This document shows positions 19,827 through 28,916 of a DNA stretch of 64,000 bases, in pieces (the first letter of the stretch is position 1; every line of letters begins with the position of its first letter). Position numbers and translations under genes: made by a program. This stretch comes from Neptunicoccus cionae (lineage in GTDB: Bacteria; Pseudomonadota; Alphaproteobacteria; Rhodobacterales; Rhodobacteraceae): the NCBI RefSeq assembly GCF_002860325.1, contig NZ_PKOJ01000006.1, positions 238,496 through 302,495 of the forward strand, given 5' to 3'. The notes beneath the pieces were generated by a model that was given only the letters and a program-made list of their open reading frames with translations, did no database searches and was not told the DNA's origin.

Positions 19827-21317
19827 ATGGATATCATTTTCGCAGCCATGCTCGACGCACTGTCGCTGACGACGTTTCTGTCGGTTGTGATCGGCGTCAT
19901 GATCGGGATCGTGATCGGCGCGGTGCCTGGACTAAATGCCCCTATGGCCATCGCGGTGGCGATCCCACTGACATTCACGATGGCACCTCTCGCGGCGATC
20001 GGCATGCTGGTCGGCGTGATGAAGGGGGGTGGCTTCGGCGGAGCAATCGGAGCCATCCTGCTCAACACGCCGGGCGAGCCGCACTCTGCCGCAACCACCC
20101 TTGACGGACATCCGCTCGCCAAGGGCGGCAAACCGCGCAAGGCCCTGCAGACCGCGCTCTATTCCTCCGTCGCGGGGGACAGTTGCTCTGACCTTGTGCT
20201 GATCCTGCTGGCGCCCACTCTTGCTGTCTTTGCTCTTCGCGCCGGGCCGGTCGAGCTCGCGGCTATCCTGGTGATTTCGCTCACGCTGATCGCTTCTTTG
20301 TCGGGCCGGTCGCTGACTAAAGGAATATTTGCCGCAGCGCTTGGCGCCTTCCTTGCCACGGTCGGAGTAGACCCGGAAACCGCTGCGCCGCGCTTTACCT
20401 TCGGACAGGTTGACCTCTTCGACGGCCTTCCCCTCGCGGCCGTTGCCATCGGTGTTCTCGCTGTACCCGAAATCATCCTGAGGTTACAGGAAGGCCTTCG
20501 CTACCGCCCCGATTCCAGCAGGGTCGTTGCAAATAGCGAGGGGGATGATCGCCTGACTTTCGGTGAATTCCTGAACTTGAGACGCACCGTCCTGCGTGGA
20601 GCGGGCATCGGAACGGCCATCGGCGCACTGCCGGGGCTTGGCACAACGCTCGCTGCCTTTCTCAGCTACGCCGCCACCAAGCGGTTCTCGACAGCGCCCG
20701 AGAAACTCGGCACCGGCGCGACCGAAGGCATTGCAGCGACTGAAAGTGCCAATTCTGCTGTCTCAGGTGCGAACCTGATCCCGCTTTTAACGCTGGGTAT
20801 CCCCGGCAATCTTACCGCCGCCCTTTTGGTCGGTGCCTTCCTGATCCACGGCGTGACGCCCGGACCTCTGATCTTCCAGCGCGATACGTCGCTGGTTTAC
20901 GGGCTCTTTGCCGCGATGATCATGGCCAATGTCATGGTGCTGATCATCGGAAGCCTGGGACTTCGCGCCTTCGCGCTGATCGTAAAAGTCCCTCCCTTCA
21001 TTATCTATCCCATAGTGCTGTTGCTTTGCGTCGTAGGCATTTACGTGAGCCAGGGTGGTTTCTTCGCCGTCGGGGTCATGCTGACATTCGCGGTGCTGGG
21101 CTTCTTCATGCTAAAGCTCGAGATCTCCATTGTCTGCTTCATCATCGGGCTCGTGCTCGGCCCGATGATCGAACTCTCGATCCGTCAATCCGTTATCCTG
21201 CTCAGCCGCAACCCCGCTGCCATCCTCGATCATCCATTCGCGCTGTTCCTGTTTGCTGCGTCACCATTCGTGGCGTGGCTGCTGATCCGCGATCGTAACC
21301 GCCTGTCCGACGGCTAA
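19827..21317 (+). CDS. tctA: TctA-type large membrane subunit
   Basis: The 496-residue permease that moves the receptor-delivered carboxylate, probably with a cation gradient. It carries the family signatures GAVPGLNAPMAIAVAIPLTF near the N-terminus, GGFGGAIGAILLNTPGEP, and a related second set (GALPGLGTTLAAFLSY, LLTLGIPGN) in the second half. The ATG at 19827 lies 11 bp after the tctB stop, behind an AGGA. A longer open frame begins inside tctB and is not the start. Confidence 0.93.
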   Translation: MDIIFAAMLDALSLTTFLSVVIGVMIGIVIGAVPGLNAPMAIAVAIPLTFTMAPLAAIGMLVGVMKGGGFGGAIGAILLNTPGEPHSAATTLDGHPLAKGGKPRKALQTALYSSVAGDSCSDLVLILLAPTLAVFALRAGPVELAAILVISLTLIASLSGRSLTKGIFAAALGAFLATVGVDPETAAPRFTFGQVDLFDGLPLAAVAIGVLAVPEIILRLQEGLRYRPDSSRVVANSEGDDRLTFGEFLNLRRTVLRGAGIGTAIGALPGLGTTLAAFLSYAATKRFSTAPEKLGTGATEGIAATESANSAVSGANLIPLLTLGIPGNLTAALLVGAFLIHGVTPGPLIFQRDTSLVYGLFAAMIMANVMVLIIGSLGLRAFALIVKVPPFIIYPIVLLLCVVGIYVSQGGFFAVGVMLTFAVLGFFMLKLEISIVCFIIGLVLGPMIELSIRQSVILLSRNPAAILDHPFALFLFAASPFVAWLLIRDRNRLSDG

Positions 21318-21331
21318 AGGAAAGGAATTCC

Positions 21332-22531
21332 ATGAAGACCCCTTACTCACCTGACGCCAAAGGTCCGCTCCACGGACTGCGCGTTGTCGACATGACGCGG
21401 CTTGCCGCTGGTAACATGATGACCCACATGCTGGCCGATTTCGGGGCCGATGTGATCAAGATCGAACGCCCCGGCAAGGGCGACGATTTGCGCCGTTTCG
21501 GTGAAGCCGAAAGCTGGTGGAAAGTCTACGCACGCTCCAAGCGGAGCATGGAACTTGATTTCCGCTCGGAGGCAGGGCGCGCAGTGCTCGACAAGCTGAT
21601 CGCCAGCGCCGACATCCTCTGCGAGAACTTCGTCCCTGGCACTCTCGAAAAGTGGGGAATGGGGCCGGATGAGCTTTGGCAATCCAATGAAAAACTGATC
21701 ATCGTACGCGTTTCGGGCTGGGGGCAGACGGGACCATACAAGGACAAACCGGGGTTCGGCAGCCTGATCGAAGGCATGTCCGGCTTCGCGGCGATGACAG
21801 GTTGGGAAGACAAGCCGCCGCTTCTCCCTCCGCTCGCCTTGGCCGACATGGTCGCCGGACTTGCCGGGTTCGGCGGTGTCCTGTCCGCCGTAATCGCCCG
21901 AGACAAGGGCCAGACAAAAGGCCAGGTCGTGGACCTCTCGTTGTTCGAACCGCTGTTCGGCATCCTCGGTCCTTGGGCGGCGGCATACGAAGCGACGGGC
22001 AAGGTGCCGCAGCGTATGGGAAACTCCAGCGAGGTCGCAGCCCCGCGGGGCCTCTATCCGACCAAAGACGGCAAATACATCGCAATGTCGGCTTCCATGC
22101 AATCGATGTGGGAGAAGCTTGCCGCTGCCATCGGACGGCCCGAACTTAACGATGATCCCAGATACGCGACGTCGCGCGCGCGGGTCGAACATGCAGCAGA
22201 TCTAGACGCCATCATTGCCGCGAGCATGAAGACCCGGACACTGGACGAAAACCTCGCCCATTTCGAAGCGCAAGGGGTCACCGTCGGCCCGATCTGCGAC
22301 ATCTCGGACCTGATCGATCACCCTTACATCCGTGGCCGTGGCGTGTTGCAGGATTTCGAATACGAGGGCATGGAGCGTTTGCCGATGCATCAGACATTTC
22401 CGCGTCTAAGCTCCACGCCGGGTGCCGTACGCGCGCCCGCGCCAAGGCTGGGCGAGCACACCGCAGAGATCCTGGCCGAACTCGACATCGATGATCTGGG
22501 CATAGTCTGCTTTTCCAGGGAAGGCGCGTGA
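21332..22531 (+). CDS. CaiB/BaiF family CoA-transferase
   Basis: A single-unit class III CoA-transferase of 399 residues, normal for the family. It opens with GLRVVDMTRLAAGNMMTHML, and the expected catalytic Asp is present in PPLALADMVAGL. It sits 14 bp after tctA and overlaps the lyase gene start, so uptake, CoA activation and cleavage are encoded together. The imported acid is probably activated here from an acyl-CoA donor such as succinyl-CoA; the exact acid is unknown. Confidence 0.92.
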   Translation: MKTPYSPDAKGPLHGLRVVDMTRLAAGNMMTHMLADFGADVIKIERPGKGDDLRRFGEAESWWKVYARSKRSMELDFRSEAGRAVLDKLIASADILCENFVPGTLEKWGMGPDELWQSNEKLIIVRVSGWGQTGPYKDKPGFGSLIEGMSGFAAMTGWEDKPPLLPPLALADMVAGLAGFGGVLSAVIARDKGQTKGQVVDLSLFEPLFGILGPWAAAYEATGKVPQRMGNSSEVAAPRGLYPTKDGKYIAMSASMQSMWEKLAAAIGRPELNDDPRYATSRARVEHAADLDAIIAASMKTRTLDENLAHFEAQGVTVGPICDISDLIDHPYIRGRGVLQDFEYEGMERLPMHQTFPRLSSTPGAVRAPAPRLGEHTAEILAELDIDDLGIVCFSREGA

Positions 22532-22533
22532 CC

Positions 22534-23388
22534 ATGTGGCGTTCCCTCCTGTTCATACCGGTTCTGGAAGAGAAGTTTCTCGCCAAAGCCGCGAGCCGCG
22601 GCGCCGATGCAATCGCGCTTGATCTCGAAGCAAGCGTCGCTTCCGACCGTAAAGACGAAGCGCGGGCGGCACTGCCGGACGCGGTCTCGCGCCTTGCGCC
22701 TCAGGTTGATGTGACGGTCCGGATCAATGCGCTCTGGACACAGGCGTTTCGCGACCTCGAGGTCAGCGTGATCGAAGGCGTCTCGGCGATCCATCTGCCG
22801 CTTTGCGAGAACGCGGCACAGGTCCGAGCAGTCAGCGAAATGATCGGCGAGCTGGAAAAGGAACGCGGCCTTCCGCAGGGAGAGATCCGTCTGGTGGCGT
22901 TACTTGAGTCAGCCAATGCAGTGCTGAATGCGCGACAGATCGCGACCGCCTCCCCACGGCTTCTCGCCCTGACGGTCGGAGTTGAGGATTATGCAACGTC
23001 GATGGGCGTTTCTGCCACGCCGGAAGTTCTGGCGCCTGCTGTTCAACAGGTCAACCTGGCCGCTCGTGCCGCATCGGTCGCCTCTTTCGCCGTCGCCGCA
23101 AGCATGTCCGATTTTCGTGATGTAGATGGCCTGCGAGCCGCTGCCTCCTATGCCCGCGCCATCGGTTCCACGGGCGGCTACGCGGTTCATCCGGCGCAGG
23201 TGACGGTTCTCAACGACGTCTTTTCACCAACGGATGCCGAGCTTGGCTGGGCACAACGTGTTGTTGAGGCAGCCGAGACTGCTGCGAGGCAGGGCCAGGG
23301 CGTAACGAAGCTCGACGGCCAGATGATCGATTTGCCGCTGGTGATCCGAGCCCAGTCCATTGTCGCGCGCGGACAGACGTCTGGCTGA
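22534..23388 (+). CDS. HpcH/HpaI (CitE-like) aldolase/lyase
   Basis: A TIM-barrel lyase of the citrate lyase beta / malyl-CoA lyase group, beginning MWRSLLFIPVLEEKFLAKA. The metal and CoA region shows LDLEASVASDRKDEAR and the glutamate of ALLESANAV, and the C-terminus has GGYAVHPAQV. Family members cleave or form C-C bonds of CoA thioesters such as malyl-CoA and citramalyl-CoA, or act as thioesterases. The ATG at 22534 is 9 nt from GGGAAGG; a GTG at 22528 overlaps the preceding stop and is the alternative. It is the last gene of the tct unit. Confidence 0.9.
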   Translation: MWRSLLFIPVLEEKFLAKAASRGADAIALDLEASVASDRKDEARAALPDAVSRLAPQVDVTVRINALWTQAFRDLEVSVIEGVSAIHLPLCENAAQVRAVSEMIGELEKERGLPQGEIRLVALLESANAVLNARQIATASPRLLALTVGVEDYATSMGVSATPEVLAPAVQQVNLAARAASVASFAVAASMSDFRDVDGLRAAASYARAIGSTGGYAVHPAQVTVLNDVFSPTDAELGWAQRVVEAAETAARQGQGVTKLDGQMIDLPLVIRAQSIVARGQTSG

Positions 23389-23718
23389 AGTACCGGAGTC
23401 CCAGCACCGCAAAGCGTCTTCAAATCCGCCGGCATCAGAGCGACACCGACCGAAAGCCCACAAGTCACAGCCTTCAGAAGAGATCTTTCACCGCCACAAT
23501 CATTGATTCTGCAGGCGACAAAGGTCGGCCTATTTGCGTGACTCACAGGTAACATTCCTGTTGCAGACGAGAATTCACAAGCGCTGCGACAGGCAGCAAT
23601 AGCTGGCCGCACCGAAGTATTCTTGATCTTCGATAGACGGCAGCTAATGGGATGTACCGGCGGCTTCACCCAGCAGGTTAGACTGAGCTTAGTTTCACCT
23701 GCATATAGGAGAAGTAGC

Positions 23719-24775
23719 ATGGCGAAGACTGAATTTGATGAGCTGAAGTCTGTTGGCATCTATATTGGTAAGGACACATTTCACTTGGTTGGGTTCAACC
23801 ACGATGGGCAGCGCGTCTTACGCTAACAAATCAAGCGGCTTGCGCTGGTGGCGACTTTCGGGAGGTTGCCACGGTGTATTGCCAGGATGGAAGCATGTCT
23901 GGGTGCGCATTTTGTCGGCCGCACCCTGCGCAGGATGGGTTCTGAGCCTCGGATTATTCCAGCGATCTACGTAAAGCCGTTCAATAAGGGCCAGAAGAAC
24001 GACTACAATGACGCGGAAGCCATCGCTGAGGCGGCGCTGCGCCCGAACTTGACTGCGGTCTTTGAGTGGAGCCAGGACCAGCTCGATTTACAAGCATTGC
24101 ATCGCGTGCGGTCACGTCTGGTGTCGCGTCGAACAGCAACAATAAATCAGGTCCGTGCGTTTCTGATCGAACAGGGTATAATGGTCCGCAAAGGCTTGCG
24201 CGCATTGAAGAATTCCTTCAAAACCATTCTTAATAACGCAAAGATGAGATATCACAGCGGATGCGCAAGATACTCATCGTACGCTATGGTGATTGGATGT
24301 GGATGGATGATCGGATCGATACAGTCTCAAAAGAGATCGAGGACATCAACCGGACGGAAGAGAACTGCGCCCACGTGATGACGGTGCCCGGAATTGGCCC
24401 GATGATCTCGACGGCGATGGTGGCTGCTGTCGGTGAACGTGAGGCCTTTGACCGTGGTCGCGACTTTGCGGCTTTGCTAGTGTTGGTCCCTCGGCAATTC
24501 GCACGGGCGGCCGAACTATATTGGGACGGATCACGAAACGTGGAGGCAGGCATTTGCGCATGCTGTTCGTTCAGGCGGCCAAGGTCATCCTGATGCGGCC
24601 GCTCCGATGGTCGGTCTTTAGCTTCGGTACATGGCTCACCCGCGCATCAGAGCGAATGCATCGCAATAAGCTGGCCATCGCCTTGGCGAATGAATCGGCT
24701 TGGATAGCGTGGAGTATATTGAGACATAAAACGGCGTCTGATGCACCCAAAGAAGAGATCATGGCTGGCGTCTAA
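23719..24775 (+). pseudogene. IS110-family DEDD transposase, broken
   Basis: The start MAKTEFDELKSVGIYIGKDTF and end of an IS110/IS1111 transposase are present, but an in-frame TAA replaces a Gln codon near 23824 and frameshifts follow near 24240 and 24480. The pieces read in three frames: 23848-24240, 24261-24480 and 24521-24775. The net length is 2 bp shorter than copy 2. The second Asp of the DEDD set (IDIGKD in copy 2) reads YIGKD here. Function is lost. Confidence 0.88.
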
Positions 24776-25019
24776 GGCACCACCACGATCCAAGGAAGTT
24801 CGCGATAGTTTGAAAGCATGGAACGGAAATATTACGCCCCCAGAGTCTGATAGGCCAAATGATCATAATCGACCTTGCAACTGATGAGATACGGCGCGTG
24901 CGTAACTCCAACAAGGCCACGACCCGCGTGTCGATCAACAGGCCGGATACATATGAGCGACTTCCGAGAACTTGCCAGAAACCATGTGCGAACAGCAGCC
25001 GGTACTTACATTTGGGCCG
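24776..25019 (+). ncRNA. Candidate bridge/seeker RNA region of IS copy 1
   Basis: The 244 bp between the transposase stop and the right end are non-coding yet well conserved with copy 2, including the block around ACAAGGCCACGACCCGCGTG. IS110-family elements are known to encode a structured guide RNA in a non-coding end, and in the IS1111 subgroup it lies at the 3' side. Position, length and conservation fit; no fold was computed. Confidence 0.45.
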
Positions 25020-25520
25020 TTAGTTTCGCATCTGCATAACCCGTTTGCGAAGCGTCGACGCGGTGACAGATTCGGTTAGTTTCTGTATGGTGCGCAAGCC
25101 TACCGTTTTCTGACCGTTTGGTAATAGTTTGGCGTCTACCACATAAAATATCCATTCCGAAACTTCTCTTTGATCCTGCCCGTCATGCCATGCAAATATA
25201 TAGATGTCAGCCAGGCGGCAGCCTGAATCGTTGGAAATGTAGGTTTTGCCGTCAGGATAATGTCCTTTGGCCGCCGCAATACCAAAACGAGGTGGCCCGG
25301 TAGATGTGCCCCAAGATTGTTGCTTAGCAGATTGCTTGACCTCAATTCGCAGCCCATCTTCCCGTTCGAGGTCCCATGCTGCCCAGTCACTTCCGGTGTG
25401 CGTGCAACCTCTGCCCAAGATCTCGCAAACCATCGCCTCAACCCAAAGACCTCTTAGGTTGTTTTGCATTTGTGGAACGTCGAACATGTTCCGAATTCGG
25501 GCGTAGATCTCTTTATTCAT
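25020..25520 (-). CDS. Orphan PD-(D/E)XK nuclease-like protein between two IS copies
   Basis: A 166-residue protein that I cannot name. The segment around residues 55-80 (SDWAAWDL, then GLRIEVKQSAKQQSW) has the D...ExK layout of PD-(D/E)XK nucleases, often seen in restriction-type enzymes. The remaining sequence is mixed alpha/beta without a signal peptide. I chose the ATG at 25520 (MNKEIYARIRNMFDVPQMQN); the frame stays open upstream to a TTG at 25625 but without family-like sequence. The stop codon lies directly against the right end of IS copy 1, so the C-terminus may have been cut by the insertion. No methylase or partner gene is adjacent. Confidence 0.7.
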   Translation of the reverse strand: MNKEIYARIRNMFDVPQMQNNLRGLWVEAMVCEILGRGCTHTGSDWAAWDLEREDGLRIEVKQSAKQQSWGTSTGPPRFGIAAAKGHYPDGKTYISNDSGCRLADIYIFAWHDGQDQREVSEWIFYVVDAKLLPNGQKTVGLRTIQKLTESVTASTLRKRVMQMRN

Positions 25521-25706
25521 GTTTTCAGGATGGACTGTAAGTTCGAAGTCGACAACTGAATAAATCCCATTTGGTCGACCGGCAGCTTTAGGCGTGCTGT
25601 ATTGCAGCAGTTGGAACTGACGCAATGTCCGGTAATGGGATGTACCGGCTGCTTCACCCAGCAGGTTAGACTGAGCTTAGTTTCACCTGCATATAGGAGA
25701 AGTAGC

Positions 25707-26765
25707 ATGGCGAAGATTGAATTTGATGAACTGATGTCTGTAGGCATCGATATCGGCAAAGATACTTTCCATTTGGTTGGTTTTGATCCCAGTGGGCAAC
25801 GCGTGATCCGTCAACAGATTAAACGGCTTGCCCTGGTGGCGACTTTTGAGAAGTTGCCACGGTGTATTGTTGGGATGGAAGCGTGCCTGAGTGCGCGTTT
25901 TGTCAGCAGGACGTTGCGCAAGATGGGTTTTGAGCCTCGGATCATCCCTGCGATTTATGTGAAGCCTTTCAACAAAGGTCAGAAGAACGATTATAATGAC
26001 GCTGAGGCAATTGCCGAGGCTGCGCTGCGGCCAAACTTGAAGGCGGTCTCCGAGAAGACGCAGGACCAACTCGACCTACAGGCGTTGCATCGTGTGCGCT
26101 CACGTCTGGTGTCGCGTCGTACAGCAACGATCAATCAGATCCGCGCCTTTCTGATGGAACAAGGGATCACTGTCCGCAAAGGCCTGCGCGCGCTGAAGAA
26201 TTCCTTTGAGACGATCCTGGATGAGCGCAAAGATGAGATATCACGCCGGATGCGCTCTATCTTGATCGGCCTTTACGGCGACTGGATGTGGATGGATGAC
26301 CGCATCGACAAGGTCTCCGCAGAGATCGAAGAGATCAGCCGTACCGAGGAGAACTGCCGAAATGTCATGACGATCCCTGGTATTGGTCCGATGATTTCCA
26401 CGGCGATGGTCGCGGCGGTAGGTGAAGGCGAAGCCTTTGATCGCGGTCGTGACTTTGCGGCCTGGGTCGGCCTCGTTCCCCGACAATACAGCACCGGTGG
26501 ACGAACGATCTTGGGGCGGATCTCGAAACGAGGAAGTCGATATCTACGGATGCTGTTCGTCCAAGCAGCAAAAGTCATCATGATGCGGCCACATTGATGG
26601 CCCGACTTTAGCTTTGGCCAGTGGCTGATACGAGCGTCAGACCGCATGCATCGAAACAAGGGCGCCATCGCCCTTGCAAATAAACTGGCGCGCATGGCCT
26701 GGAGCATTTTGAGACATAAAACAGCGTTTGACACGCCAAGAGATGAGGTTGCTGTCGGTATCTGA
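25707..26765 (+). pseudogene. IS110-family DEDD transposase with a single nonsense codon
   Basis: The frame is intact from MAKIEFDELMSVGIDIGKDTF to the end except for a TGA at 26595-26597 that replaces an Arg codon (copy 1 has CGA). 296 residues are read before the stop; the full frame would be 352. The RuvC-like DEDD residues are seen in GIDIGKD, GMEAC and KNDYNDAEAI. The C-terminal Tnp_20 region GRISKRGSRYLRMLFVQAA is just before the stop. The protein is probably inactive, since the last 55 residues are lost. Confidence 0.88.
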
Positions 26766-27012
26766 TCGACCCTCAGCAATCCAAAGGAGTTCGCGATAGA
26801 TAGCAAAGCATGGAACGGAAAAATTACGCCCCCAGAGTCTGACGGCCCAAATGGTCATAATCGACCTGTCCGCTAATGAGATCACGGCGCGTGCGTAACC
26901 CCAACAAGGCCACGACCCGCGTGTCGATCAACAGGCCGAATACATATGAGCGACTTCCGAGAACATGCCAGAAATCATTTGCGAACAGCAGCCGGTACAT
27001 ACATTCGGGCCG
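26766..27012 (+). ncRNA. Candidate bridge/seeker RNA region of IS copy 2
   Basis: Non-coding 3' end of the element, about 247 bp, closely similar to the same region of copy 1 although the transposase genes have both decayed. By analogy with IS110/IS1111 elements it should encode the target-pairing RNA. Not folded; assignment by position and conservation. Confidence 0.45.
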
Positions 27013-27043
27013 CTGACACCGCTGAAGCCGGCGGGCCGTCAGC

Positions 27044-27793
27044 TCAGCCTGGCAGCGTAACGGTAATCGGCCCGCGATCTGTCGCTACGATCGTGTGTTC
27101 ATATTGGACGACAGGCGCGGCAGGCTCGCTATAGAGTGTCCATTGATCCTCGCGCTCGGTGGCCCAAATGCCGCCCGAAGACAGGAACGGTTCGACCGTC
27201 AACACCAGTCCTTTGTTGATGCGGCGTTTGTCGCCCCGGGTGGGCCATGTCGCGATTTCAGTGGGATATTCGTGAAGCGATAGCCCAACGCCATGGCTAG
27301 CCAGATTTCGTATGAGCGTATAGCCGCGGTCCGACGCAAATCTGCCTATTGCTTTACCAATGCCTGCAAGCGGCCTGTTGCTACCAACTTGCCTGATACC
27401 AATCTCCATCGCGCGTTTCCCGTCCTTGCAAAGGCGCTCCAGCGATGGTTTGACCTTGCCGACATTAAAGGTCGCGCCATTGTCGGCGAAGAAACCATTC
27501 TTTGACGCTGATACATCTATGTTGACCAAATCCCCGACCTGGATAATGCGATCACCAGGGATGCCGTGAGCAATTTCTTCATTCACGCTAATACAGGTCG
27601 CGCCGGGGAAGTCGTAAATTGCTTGCGGAGCCGACACCGCCCCTTCAAGGTCCAAAAGTGTACGGCCGATGTCGTCAAGTTCGCGCGTTGTCATCCCCGG
27701 TTCTATCGCTTTTGCCATCCGATGCATCGTGTTCGCGACGATCCGGCCGACTTCTTTAAGGCCGTTTAGCTCATCGTCATTGGTGATCGTCAT
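27044..27793 (-). CDS. map: Type I methionine aminopeptidase (second copy likely)
   Basis: Removes the initiator Met from new proteins using two metal ions. The 249 residues show the pita-bread fold ligands: Asp in NIDVSASKNGFFADNGATF (two Asp), His in ASHGVGLSLHE, and the glutamates of TVEPF and VQYEHTIV; the substrate His is in IAHGIPG. The start follows GAGG. It stands alone in the accessory region, 32 bp from an IS element. The housekeeping map gene is normally elsewhere in the genome, so this is probably an extra copy. Confidence 0.93.
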   Translation of the reverse strand: MTITNDDELNGLKEVGRIVANTMHRMAKAIEPGMTTRELDDIGRTLLDLEGAVSAPQAIYDFPGATCISVNEEIAHGIPGDRIIQVGDLVNIDVSASKNGFFADNGATFNVGKVKPSLERLCKDGKRAMEIGIRQVGSNRPLAGIGKAIGRFASDRGYTLIRNLASHGVGLSLHEYPTEIATWPTRGDKRRINKGLVLTVEPFLSSGGIWATEREDQWTLYSEPAAPVVQYEHTIVATDRGPITVTLPG

Positions 27794-28365
27794 AGGATGT
27801 CCTCAAGCTGGTCAATTTGTTCGGCAACATACCGGCTTGGGATCGCTTTGTCCCACTCGTTCGAAAACGTACGTTGAATACATATACAAATTTAAAGAAT
27901 AGCTGAATTGGTGCCGCCGCAATACAGTGCTGGTGTACCTAGCCAAGGACGGCTCTGGGCCGTACACACCCTTTAGTACAGTCGGCACGAGTTGAGACGA
28001 CTTCCTCAATTGGACCAGCAGGCGCTCCTAAGGAATGCCTCGACCCTTGCGCAACATCACAGTTGATCCTCAGCGATCTATTGGTCTGTGAGCGCCTAAA
28101 CCGGAATTCAGCCTGCTTTTCTTCTGGCAAAGCAATGGACGAACAGCTGCCAATCGGATCGAGGAATATCAATCAAGCTCTCATGATGAACGACCCCGAA
28201 AATATTCGCCGGAGATTGGAGGCAAGCAAATTGTTAGCAATGCAGAGTTGTCTCCAAGGCGCTCTTGTTACGCGACATGGATGTGTTGGATGCAAAGGTA
28301 TTTTTCTTGCAGCGCTGCAGTCAAAGCAGCAATCGCGGAACTCTATGCACTTGCCCCTGCCCCGC
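27794..28365. other. Intergenic stretch upstream of map
   Basis: About 570 bp with no gene I can support. It includes the minus-strand promoter region of map, with an AT-rich patch near 27875-27910. A plus-strand frame at 28063-28389 has no recognisable family and no ribosome binding site. Confidence 0.4.
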
Positions 28366-28635
28366 TTACTTCCCGAAGATCGCGAGTAGTGCCGCCCTTG
28401 ACCGCGCACTCAACCTTAGATCGTTATTTCCGGACGCGAGGCGGATTACCTCCAGCCACCCCAGTTCGTTTTCCGTCACCGGCGTCCCGAAGATGTCGAG
28501 AATGGCTTTGGCGCCTGTGTGCCCGACGGCCTGTTCCAGAGCATTGCTCATCAGGAACGCCGGGTCAAATTCAAGTGCGTCTGCCATGCTTGGCACGCGA
28601 TCCAGCGCAAGTTTGCTTGCACCGTTCTTGATCAT
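28366..28635 (-). pseudogene. C-terminal remnant of an XRE-type regulator
   Basis: The 89 residues MIKNGASKLALDRVPSMADA onward match the part of small XRE-family regulators that directly follows the helix-turn-helix (the usual pattern is SMIK-G-KLALDRVP, then FLM, IFGTPVT-NE, and a final RAALLAIFGK). The helix-turn-helix itself is missing: only about ten in-frame residues precede the Met and the next gene ends 40 bp upstream. It is therefore most likely a truncated copy without DNA-binding ability, although translation of the piece cannot be excluded. Confidence 0.6.
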
Positions 28636-28675
28636 GTCAGCGCAATCGCGATTTAGGGTCAGCCTGTTTGAGGCA

Positions 28676-28867
28676 TTACCGTGACGGCTTTGGCTGAAGG
28701 TTGGCCTCTTGCTTGAGGCGCGCCTTGCGAAGCCGGTCGTTCTTGGCTTGTCGCTGCTCTGCCTCTTCTTCTACGATTGCGCGGACAATTCGGGTTGTCT
28801 TGTCCAGCGGTGTTTCCACATTGGGGCTGTGCGCTTTGAACACATTCATTTTAATCAGCTTTGCCAA
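28676..28867 (-). CDS. Small charged protein of unknown function, 63 residues
   Basis: I place the start at a TTG (28867) because AAGGAGG lies 7 nt before it. The protein MAKLIKMNVFKAHSPNVETP ends in a highly charged helix (VEEEAEQRQAKNDRLRKARL) of coiled-coil character. No family is recognised. It lies 49 bp after the racemase gene in the same direction and may be part of that unit. A longer frame to 29020 reaches into the racemase gene and is not credible. Confidence 0.6.
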   Translation of the reverse strand: MAKLIKMNVFKAHSPNVETPLDKTTRIVRAIVEEEAEQRQAKNDRLRKARLKQEANLQPKPSR

Positions 28868-28916
28868 GGGGCAACCTCCTTTTTGATCTAGCTTAGGTTG
28901 AACTGAGTAGGATCGG

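Larger units (their letters stand above)
23645..25019 (+). mobile_element. Decayed IS110-family (IS1111-type) element, copy 1
   Basis: The boundaries come from alignment by eye with copy 2 (25633-27012): similarity starts abruptly at TAATGGG and ends at GGGCCG. Subterminal inverted repeats ATGTACCGGC (23652-23661) and GCCGGTACTT (24998-25007, two end bases changed) lie 7 bp inside the left end and about 3-12 bp inside the right end. This layout is typical of the IS1111 subgroup, which has no terminal repeats and makes no target duplication. The transposase is broken. The last 9 bp of similarity may be shared target rather than IS. Confidence 0.85.
25633..27012 (+). mobile_element. IS110-family (IS1111-type) element, copy 2
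   Basis: Same structure and direction as copy 1, better preserved. It starts with TAATGGG, with perfect 10-bp subterminal inverted repeats ATGTACCGGC (25640-25649) and GCCGGTACAT (26991-27000). The 7 bp outside the left repeat agree with what is known of IS1111 elements. The true right end is probably about 3 bp after the repeat (near 27003); similarity to copy 1 continues to 27012 and could reflect a shared target sequence. Together with copy 1 it brackets the nuclease-like gene. Confidence 0.9.

Noticed and set aside
26595..26597. In-frame TGA in the second IS transposase as a possible selenocysteine or recoding site
   Set aside because: Copy 1 has CGA at the same place and there is no recoding hairpin evident; a simple nonsense mutation explains it.
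23645..27012. Classical composite transposon
   Set aside because: IS110-family elements make no target duplications and both transposases are broken, so mobility of the whole block is not supported; I report only the bracketed arrangement.
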